Below, piece after piece: positions 20,831-64,000 of a stretch of DNA of 64,000 nt. Each line of letters opens with the position of its first letter. The stretch's first letter is position 1. The position numbers were made by a program, and so were the translations under genes. The notes under the pieces are model-generated. The model saw only the letters and a list, made by a program, of their open reading frames with translations. It had not been told where the DNA came from and ran no database searches. The stretch is taken from the NCBI RefSeq assembly GCF_963576545.1, contig NC_083649.1, positions 8,548,406-8,612,405 on the forward strand, read 5' to 3'. This DNA is from Limanda limanda. Lineage: Eukaryota; Chordata; Actinopteri; Pleuronectiformes; Pleuronectidae.

Positions 20831-22752
20831 TTTACGTCATCTCTAGACTTTTCTGAGGGTCTGAGATTAAATATATATTTATTCTTACTCCACATATTCT
20901 GAATGAAAAGTCAAAAACAATTTGAATGCAGTACCTTTCTTCACCACTGCAAGGTGCTAAAATAACAAATACATAACAATAAAGTTAATAAATACCATCT
21001 AAATAGGAAATAATATTTATTTTTTTTGAGAGAGCTACATTCTATTTTGGAGCACTGGTCAAAATACCACACTGTATGATTTCTACTGGGAATATTAACT
21101 AATCCCATTGAACTTATGTTACCTTTCACTGCAAGACCTTCAAAAACAATATTCAACTTTAATATTTTCTATATCATTTATCGTTATCGTTATCCTGGTT
21201 CAAAAACTAATAAACACATATGCGTCATTTCATTGATCTTAAATATTTCTAAAAAAAAAGTATATCAAATATTTGGATTGCACACATTGGACAGAAAATA
21301 AAATAATGCTGTAATGAGATCATAAAAGGGTATGAGCCCAAATGAGACATTAAGTGATCTGCAGTTACAAATTAAGCCAAATACCAAGACTTCAAAACAC
21401 TAGATATATTAAACACTAAACACAAGCTCATCAAACAAGTGTATATATGACACTGAGACTTTTTAACAAATGGCATCATATATATCATCATAAAGTAGTT
21501 TTAAAAATAGTATGGCTGTTGTACGTTTGTCATCTAAATCATCCAAATAAAGAATTAACCATGAGTGTGAACTAACCGTGAGTAGTTCATTTTCATCTGC
21601 ATGAACTGAGGTTTGAACTTGTTCTTTTTCAGTGTGAACCTGCACGACCCTGGCTGCTGGTCACGCAGTTACATTCAGAAAATGGGAACCAGTTAGTTTG
21701 CCGCAGCAACTGGTTAGAGGAAGAAAAGCCAAGAGGGCGGCATTTAATCATGTAAAGGTTTGGTTGTTTGTTTGATTTAGAAAAGAAAAGAAAAAAGTTA
21801 TATTCAACCATCCTATATTTAGGCCTAGACGCACCAATTGTTTAAGATGGGTAAAAATCTTTTAGTTTGATTTAAAAATAATAATAATTCTAAAGAACAT
21901 CCCATATCTAAGAGACAGCCTAATTTAATAGTGGTATGTTTAAGTTTGATTTTTTTTTTTTTCAATCTCAATAACACCATTTGGATTTGTCAAAAAACAA
22001 ATGTGAATATATATATCCGCCTTCTGTAATTTATCTTTCCGTTATTCTGAAACAACAATATTCTGAAACAATGGGGATTTTTCTGGCATTTTTACAAATG
22101 GGGATTAATCATAATTAATCCACAGCTACCCTGCGATTAATCTGATTAAAATGTTTAATAATTTGACAGCTCTAAAATAAAGCCGATGAGGTGAAGCTGC
22201 GTCAAAAATAATCCACATCACACAATATAAACCAGGTGCTATACACAGGATTCACCAGAAGATGGCGATGTCCTCAAACCTTCAGTCAAGTCTTTCCATT
22301 TAGTTTTGCCTGTTGGATAATACAACGTCATTATATTGTTGACAATCCATCCAAACACAAGTGATGAGCACTTAGCTTTATGAAAGGCCTCCTCCACACA
22401 TGGCCACCGTGCTGCTCCTCTTCATGTCAGTGTGTTGTTGTTGTTGACGTCAGAATCAGGCACATGAAATTATATCAGTTTCCTTCATGTTTATTGACGG
22501 GTCTGGTCTGAGACAGTTATTTAAATGAAACCACCTGAGGAGTTCAGAGGGGAAGCATCTTAACAGAGATCATGTTTGGCTGCTTCATGTTTTTCATGAG
22601 ATTGTACAACAACTAACTTTGTGTGTTAACTCTTCACATGGAAAGTGACCTCATCGTCAGATATACTGTATGAAGAAGAGTGAAACTAAATATTCCATCT
22701 CACGTGCAGCAGAAGATTAAGGAGAACGACAGGGAAACAGGAAAAGTGAAAT
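20831..22752. other. Intergenic, AT-rich, nothing recognised
   Basis: Low-complexity A/T sequence without a supported gene, RNA or mobile element. Open frames are below 75 codons and resemble no family I know. Confidence 0.5.
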
Positions 22753-22946
22753 ATCACGAGAATTACAGGACTCGAGTTTCTGCTCTAACTATATTAACTA
22801 GTACAGCTACTTGGCATTTATTGGTAATATATGTCCCAACATGTTCTGTGGTCATGAGTTGTAAAGATAAGTTCCAGGAAGAAATGCTGCTGACATGTAA
22901 ATGACTCGTTCGTAGGAAACAGACACAGACTAGAGAGAACAAAGTC
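22753..22946 (+). repeat. Dispersed repeat copy A, inverted relative to copy B at 28.08-28.29 kb
   Basis: About 190 bp, starting at ATCACGAGAATTACAGGACT and ending at GAACAAAGT. It is about 90% identical by eye to the reverse complement of 28079-28282. It lies just past the ubl3 3' end. Family not identified. Confidence 0.8.
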
Positions 22947-22949
22947 TTT

Positions 22950-23024
<75 letters not shown>
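22950..23024. repeat. (AAT)n microsatellite
   Basis: About 25 AAT repeats directly abutting dispersed repeat copy A, as often happens at the tail of a retroposed element. Confidence 0.95.
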
Positions 23025-23025
<1 letters not shown>

Positions 23026-23284
23026 TGAGCTGATGGAGAGGGTGGGGGGCAGGAGTCAGCCCAACAGGTTCAGGAACAAGTGTCACAATGACTCGGTCAA
23101 AAAGTTTCAACAGACCTCTGAACAGAGAGTCGATCCAGCAGAGAGGGAAGTTATTATTTATAATGTGAGAAGCTGATGAATCAGACCAGAGCTGCTGAGT
23201 CAGAGCAGGTGGAGCAGGGACAGACCAGACTGAGCTGACAGATGGTGAAGGACATGTTACTTCACTGTAGAAATCAGGACTTAT

Positions 23285-23410
23285 AATGGAGCAGTGGGTG
23301 GCACGTTGGAGCAGTGGGTGGCACCGTAGCCTCTTAGTTCAATTCTTTCTGTGTGGGTTTTCTCTGGGTCCCTAATGAGTGTGACTGGTTGTTGGTCTCT
23401 GTATGAGTCC
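23285..23410 (+). mobile_element. SINE-like relic with short internal duplication
   Basis: GGAGCAGTGGGTGGCAC occurs twice in a row. CGTAGCCTC, then TTCTTTCTGTGTGGGTTTTCTCTGGGTCC and a TGTGACTGGTTGTTGGTCTCTGT-like stretch follow. The order matches a repeat I recall as very common in fish. Decayed and partial. Confidence 0.5.
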
Positions 23411-23737
23411 TCTTCCCCCTCATGACCCTTTAAGGACAAGTAGTATAGATGTTATCGTGGTATTTCTACTTTAGGGTAATAATTAAACACTTTAAAATGA
23501 AATGTGTACAGTGTGTGTTTGTGTAAAGTTAAACACACACTTGACAAACTACAGAGTATGTCGACATAAATACTTCACAGTTCACCTCCACGTTACCGTC
23601 AGGGAGTTGAAACCACAAGTTGAGAGAAAAGATTCAAACATTAGTTGAAAACCAGTTAAGTTTCATCTCTGAGTATCACATGTTTCATGATCCAGTATCA
23701 GTGAGACACAGACAAGAGGCGGCACACTTCAATAATC

Positions 23738-23762
23738 TTTATTTAGTTTACAGATGTTTATT
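23738..23762 (-). terminator. ubl3: Tandem poly(A) signals of ubl3
   Basis: Two AATAAA hexamers 13 bp apart on the minus strand; cleavage is expected near 23715-23730. Confidence 0.6.
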
Positions 23763-23802
23763 CCATTTTGAAGTTCGGAGGAGGGACAGGGAGCATTAGT
23801 GC

Positions 23803-23810
23803 TATTTACA
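23803..23810 (-). promoter_or_regulatory. ubl3: Pumilio-type element in the ubl3 3' UTR
   Basis: UGUAAAUA on the minus strand, an exact match to UGUANAUA, about 40 nt before the poly(A) signals. Confidence 0.4.
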
Positions 23811-24377
23811 ATTGGTTTGAAAACATTTATCTCTGTACAGATTTGAACCCTGATCAATATAAACAATATATATTTTTTTTTTAAGACCTAGTGCTGTTAC
23901 AAAGCGATTCTTTCAAAGCAAAGAAAAAAAACAACACACACAAACACACACAGAGAAAAAAGGATTACATTAAATTATAAACAAAATGAAAAAAGAAAAA
24001 GAAACAAAGTAGAAACAGAAGAAAGAAAAGTAAGAATACAGTGGGTCGATGATTAGGGAGGTTTTTTTCTGCCGTTGAGCACAAGACGTTGTCAGCGAGT
24101 GACTGTGAACTGGCTAGAAGCGAACCGCATACACAATCATAGACTAAACACCAATGATACTGTATATCAACAAGATCTAGAGTCATCGTGTTCTATAGAA
24201 GATTCATATTAAATATATTCTACACGTTACCTTTGTCCGGAACGTTACTTCCATTGGAAAAATATAAAATAAAACCGTAGAACTTTTTGTACAGTTTGTT
24301 ATTAATCTGATGAGGGAGCACATGCTTCAGTTGTGCAAAATGGATTTTTTAATGCAGAGAGAGGATTTGGGGGGGGT

Positions 24378-24497
<120 letters not shown>

Positions 24498-25650
24498 GAA
24501 GCAAATTAAGACGAATAAGGAGCAAATTTCATTCAGAGCTCATTTCCCTGCTCGGACAGCAGCTGTCAGAGATCCTTCACAACACTGTTAAAAAACGGGA
24601 GCGCGACCAGCCTTTCCTTTTAGAAAGGGGGGGCAGGGGGGGTTAACTGACGTGAGGCTTAATTCATCACAACACTGGTCGGTCAGTTCTATGCACGGAC
24701 TGTCAAAACACACACGGACGAAACGATGAAGCCAAAACAAGAGGCCCAACACTGGCTGTTTGGCTGTTTGTCAGTTGGTTTAGGCCGAGTTTGGCTAGAA
24801 ATGCGACCGGCTGGGCGAGAGAGACGAGTTTTCTCTCTCTCCACAGCGCTCTGCAGACAAAAAGGACGTTCTCGTTTGTGACCTTTAAGGGCACATGCAG
24901 AGGAGGGCAGTATAAAGGACACAAGGTGTGTGTGTGTGTGTGTGTTTGTGTGTGTCTGTGTCCTGGTTTGAGTTCTCTGATCAGGCACGTCTAAGCTTCA
25001 TCTGCTGCACTGAGGGAGATCACACAAGCACATACTGTGTGTGTAGACGTTGTTGTGTGTGCGTGTGTGTTGTTAGTGGTTAAAAATCTCTGCAGTCTGT
25101 ATGAGGAAACAAGGCCACGCACACAAACTGTGGCACTGCATCACTGTTACAACCAGCTAGAATGAGGAGCCGCATAGAGACTGACTTTGAACAGAGCTGC
25201 TGAGGATGGCTTGACAATGTGTCGATGTCTGAGTGTGTGTGTGTGTGTGTCTGTGTGGCAGAAGGCTTTAAAAGGTGTGCATTAAGAGAGAAAGAAAAAA
25301 ACAAAACATGCAGATCGAATTCCTTCCTCTAATTTTCCGTTATGACAACAAATCAAGTTACAAACGAAGGAATCAACTCTATCGTTTATCTGCTCCTGAC
25401 TCTGGATCAGCCGGACTGCACCTGCTGTCTTTCCATGGTAAGTTTGAGTGTATGAAAGAGGGAGGAAGAAGAGGAAGAGGAGAAGAAGAGGAAGATGAAA
25501 AGGGGGAGGAGAGCGTGTGTGTTTGTCTGTGTGCATGTCCGCAGGGTGGACAGACTCCAGGACAGGACAGGGACGAGCTCATTGGGTCCAGAACGTCGAG
25601 GGCGAGAGGTGATGAGAGGGGTTAAGAGGGCTGGCAGCGGAGGTGTGTAT

Positions 25651-59783
<34,133 letters not shown>

Positions 59784-60482
59784 CTCGAAGGTCGACCCGG
59801 TCCTCGGAGGGGGTTCACACGCACTCACACGCACACACACGCATGCACAAGGGCACGGTTATATCCCTGTGTCCTCGTCCTCCCTGGAAACAGCTTCTGG
59901 AACCACACGACGGTGATTTGAAAGGAAAGGAAACAGAAACACAGAGACGACTTCTTCTTCTTCTTCTCTCTCTGGATCAGTCAGGACGTGCGTCTTCTTC
60001 TTCTTCCTCTTCTTCGTCTTATTGCTCAATCATGTCGTTTTTCACTCCCACAAATCGGTAAACACGGACGTCTACGAGAGTCGATGGTGGTGATAAGCTG
60101 CCGACCAGAGGGCCTCCTCCGACCCCTGCGAACACGAAGGATACCCCGCTTCAGGAACAAGGTGTCTGCGCCATGCGAGGCTGGCACATCCGGACACGGT
60201 CCCTGTTTTGTCGGTGGAAAAACCGGTGCCGAGATATGTTTATATCCGCGTCACCCTCCGCTGGTGGAGTCTCACCCGGGCCCCGGTGCTTGGAGGACGG
60301 CGTCTCAGGGTGGAACGGGTCGGTGTGGCTCTTTAAACCCTGGATACTAGAGAGTATTGTCGAAGCTCCGGACCGCGATGCTGCTCCTCCACCTCCCGCT
60401 CAGCTGTCACCCCGCTGCCGCTACGCCACCCGCAAGCCAGCAGACACCACACCGGAACTCCGCCCCAAGCTTCCGGTGGCGT
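59784..60482 (-). promoter_or_regulatory. ubl3: ubl3 5' UTR and CpG-rich promoter
   Basis: CpG-rich from about 59690 to 60482, the only such stretch apart from the hAT insert. At its outer edge the minus strand has ACCGGAAG (about 60470-60477), GGGGCGG (60460-60466) and TTCCGG (60452-60457): ETS and Sp1-type sites typical of TATA-less CpG-island promoters. Transcription start is therefore expected within about 60200-60440. A GAA-rich run (60009-59946, minus strand) would lie in the 5' UTR. Confidence 0.6.
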
Positions 60483-60564
60483 TTTTCTTTTCAAGATAAA
60501 ACCACTCGTTTTCAATCCAGCTTTACTGCAGACACAAAATATCCATATCTGATGTGGAATCAAA

Positions 60565-61112
60565 TATAAATAGAGGACTAGATGGTGAATGGTGATTTCC
60601 CTCTTTATCTGCTCACCACTATGCTGTTGGATGGGTGGGTGAAGTGTTTGAGTCCATAAAACCCTTCTGGAGTCTGAGGGGTTCACAGTGTTGCAGCCAA
60701 ATCCAAAACAATTGAAGTACATGGGGACCGATTCTTCAAACGTAAAAAAAAAAAAACTTAAAAAACACATGAAATGCATTAATGGGGCTCCTGTGGTGTC
60801 ATCCAAGTGTCCTTCTCTGGAGCCGCGTTTGCATGTGGATCACAGAGGACATTTAGCTTAATTTGAATGTCGGGGTTTACAGACAATTGCATTACACCAC
60901 AGGATCAGTATGGAGGCTTTTTCTGTTTGTTTTTTTACATTTGAAGAATTGGTCACCATGTACTTTAATTGGAATGGATTTGGCTGCCACACTGTTTACC
61001 TCTGAAACTCCAACAGTGTTTTGTGACTCAAACACTTCACCCACCCCTCCATCGGCACAGTAGTGAGAAGATAATGAGTGCATTTTCATCTTTGGGTGAA
61101 CTATTCCTTTTA
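60565..61112. mobile_element. Foldback (long inverted repeat) MITE upstream of ubl3
   Basis: Arms of about 165 bp (60598-60760 and 60915-61080) pair as inverted repeats, sharing GGGTGGGTGAAGTGTTTGAG, GCAGCCAAATCC, AAGTACATGG and ATTCTTCAAA. The right outer end, read inward, is AAAAGGAATAGTTCACCCAAAG, a terminus I recall as common in teleost genomes. The left outer end is decayed. Confidence 0.7.
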
Positions 61113-63132
61113 GCTGTACAACGGCTGAGCTGGATGTAGTTTATTCTGAGTTTTCTCAAATTCCCAGTAGTACTCAAAATGGAACTGTGTACAGTTACAT
61201 TTTTACAGTCATGCATGGAGACAATTAGTCCATTAGGAGCGGTCTGTGATCAGAGAAGAGAACGCAACAAGGCTGCTCATCCTTGATCCTCCAATGACTC
61301 AATCATTAAATTAATCAATCATTCTTCGGGATTGCATGTGGTGTCACGCAGAGTGAAGAGTCTGAAATAATGGTATTTTTTAAGCAATACACAGCATTGT
61401 GGTGGAAAAGTACTGGTTTTACAAATATACCACATGTAAACGTGAGCCTACAGACTACATATTACACATACATGTCAGTCTTATGATATAAGTTCAATAT
61501 GGTTGTGGGGTTATTTATAGCATGCATCCAATACATATGTAATATAATATCCTGACCTTGGTGAAGTGCACTGCCTTCAGTGTGTGTGTGTGTGTGTGTG
61601 TTTGAGTGTGTGTTTGTATGAGTGTGTGGGCCCTGTCTGCCTGTCAGAGGTCGAGATGCCTATCAGCAGCAGGTCTGTCCTCTCCCTGGTGGACTGAGTG
61701 AATCCATTGTGGTATCAGGAGTGGCTTTCTCTCTGAGATCTACAGGATTAACGACCTAATCTCCCCACCATAAAGGGAGAGTCTGACACACACACTCACA
61801 CACACTCACACACACACACACACACACAAGCATGTCTGCACAAACACAGTGAGGTGTGAACGTGTTTTTGTTTGGCTGCGTTTTCAAAATTAAGGTCAGT
61901 GCATGATTTGCAGCCAGTGAGCCAAGTAGGGCAAGAATTAAGGACTATTGTTATTATCAATTCAGCCCTGGATTATTTTTCTAGATCATTGATAATTGTA
62001 AAAATATAAAATAATAAAAAGACAGAAAGAGCTTTGATTTTTGTCTGATAAAACAGTTGTGACATAAATAATAGATTATTTTTTAAGTTCAGTTTAAAAT
62101 GACGGCCACAACATGAAGGGATCACATGAGACTGGATGTAAAACAGGTTGTTTATAATGATCCTTTATTGTTTAAATGTGCATCATGACATCGCATGAAA
62201 CCACAGGCTTGTGTATCATTATCTGACCAACCTTTCTGTGTGTGTGTGTAAAGCTGGTTCTACAGTGCAGGTCTGTGTAATTTGAACCAACAGGTCACCT
62301 CTACAGTCCCTCAGCTTCACTTTATAGTTTGCTGATCAAACACAAGTGCTACTTTTTGTGTGAAGACAAAACAACTCTAATCCTCTGAAGCCTCTTGACC
62401 GTGTGCGTCACTCAGACCACACACAGGAACAGTGTCCACATGAAACACCGTCCACGACAAGCAAATAACATTAACTACTTCCTTTGAGCTTCAAATGTCA
62501 AAGGGCACGATTAGAGTTTGAACAGCGCACTGTATCCACTTGGTCTTCCTCAACACTTGATCTATTTCAGTTTCCAGTGTCACTACAAGACAGTTGCCAC
62601 ATGCACAGCACACTCGGTAAATATACAACAGCTCCATTTATAAACACTGACGCTCGGCACAGCAGCAATGAACGTGCTGCTGCGTCGCCTCTGCTGTCTC
62701 CCCATGTTTTCCACAGATTATTAACATGCACCGCTTGTCTTCAGCTATTCTGGGATCCAGCAGCAGACTTTGAGCTCAGACTGCGGCGCAAAGGTTGGTG
62801 CTGGGAGCCGCCGTTGCATCATAACCCCAGACTGAGAGGACGATTCAGTGGGGTTCTCTCACAGGAGGTGTGAGCAACTATGTCCCCGCTGGAACCACAG
62901 TGTCTGTCTTCTGGTTCCCTTGTGTCCATCTGTCCCTGACTCAAACTGATCAGGGCCTGGACCACGGGATGTCTTGCTTTGAAAGGAGGAGTTAACCTGT
63001 GAAATAAAAGTGTTGTTGTATCCTGCCATTAAAAAAAAAGCACATTCTATTGGTATCAGTGCTCTAGGAATGTGTTATAAACAGAGCTGTATATTTCCTG
63101 AGTTTGGTCAAAGTACAACAACAGGGCACAGT

Positions 63133-63173
<41 letters not shown>

Positions 63174-64000
63174 TGTGTGTACTGCTCTTTGCTTCAACTA
63201 CCTGCAGGAACAGTCTTATCAATATATGTTAGCTTTCATCAAGACAAGCTTTCATCTGATGTGATAAAAATGACAGAAACATTCCTTGGAGGAAACAGGT
63301 TTTTAACGTGTATTTGGACTTTTTAGTTTGGTCCATGGCTCATCTGGTAACATGAAGGAGGCAGTGTTTATGAACTGTGCTACAGCCAGCAACCAGGGGG
63401 CGATCTAGACGATCAGCTTCACTTTTGGGGAGCTATGATGTCGTCCATCATGCTAACGCAGCGTTCACACTAGTAAGGACCGAACAACTTGTTGTCTTTT
63501 GTCATTTCGTTGACACGCTAACAAATTAGGTCTGAGATTGCTAGAAATTCCACGCTGCATTTTCACCACCAATCTGAGTTTTTTCTCTCAAAGATGAATG
63601 TACTATTTTTCACATTTCTAATATATCATCATCTATTAACAACCCACTGACGAATATCATTAGTCCAACTGGTGGGGGCCATAGACAGCAACAGGTAAAT
63701 CACCCCAGATTCAACTGTACTCTGGATTTAAAGCACTCTGTCTTGTCACTGACTTGAACCATTCTTTTCTATGACTTAACCTCTGGGCACAATGTTACCA
63801 AACCTCAAAGAGCTGCCTTTTATTCTTCGGATCAAGCCCATCTCGTTGGTGATAGCCTAAACCCGAGTTAGATTTGGCTCAGGCTTACCAGGGGACACCC
63901 TGAGCTTGAGCTTATCTTCATCCAACTGGGCGCTCCTCTAATCTTCCCACCTGTCTAACTAATTCCGTGGTAAATATACTCAGGGATTTGTCCTGAGAGG
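61113..64000. other. Upstream flank of ubl3, no gene recognised
   Basis: Holds (GT)n at 61580-61600, (CA)n at about 61787-61828 and (GT)n at 63129-63180. The longest open frame (129 codons, 62484-62870) has no recognisable family or splice context. The rest is unremarkable. Confidence 0.5.

Noticed and set aside
59988..60806. Several frames of 108-157 codons over and beside the ubl3 promoter
   Set aside because: CpG-island sequence has few stop codons by composition; the frames overlap on both strands and match no family.

Overview
The window is vertebrate nuclear DNA, almost certainly from a ray-finned (teleost) fish. The evidence is a tandem array of intronless fish-type odorant receptor genes, a split and highly conserved vertebrate gene with GT-AG introns (ubl3), very many CA/GT/GA microsatellites, and relics of tRNA-derived SINEs, a hAT transposon, foldback elements and a solo LTR. 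No bacterial, phage or CRISPR feature was seen. The species cannot be named from the sequence.

Region 1 (1-15932) is a tandem array of 2.7-3.0 kb units. Each unit carries one minus-strand odorant receptor gene of about 327 codons followed by its own TATA-type promoter. Six intact copies lie in the window. The left edge falls inside a repeat unit, so unit homology continues beyond it. The copies are nearly identical through TM1-TM4 and differ mainly at the end of extracellular loop 2 and the start of TM5, with a mosaic pattern that suggests gene conversion. Two spacers share a 300-bp solo LTR that the other three lack. The array ends abruptly at a (GGAT)n minisatellite of about 1 kb.

Region 2 (15933-23700) is intergenic: the GGAT minisatellite, a CTGT/TTGT minisatellite, degraded transposable elements and stretches where I recognise nothing.

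Region 3 (about 23718-60480, minus strand) is ubl3, complete in five coding exons that encode 117 residues. It is a membrane-anchored ubiquitin-fold protein ending in a CVIL prenylation box. The first intron is 28.6 kb and holds a hAT-type element with perfect 8-bp target duplications, a pair of tRNA-Thr-derived SINEs, long CA tracts and several candidate conserved non-coding segments. A (TG)23 tract sits directly against the last 3' splice site. The CpG-rich promoter lies near 59.8-60.5 kb.

Region 4 (60480-64000) is upstream flank of ubl3. It holds a foldback element and microsatellites, and no gene I can support.

The receptors and ubl3 are unrelated in function and appear to be chance neighbours on the same strand. 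All boundaries come from reading the sequence; no alignment or database search was run.
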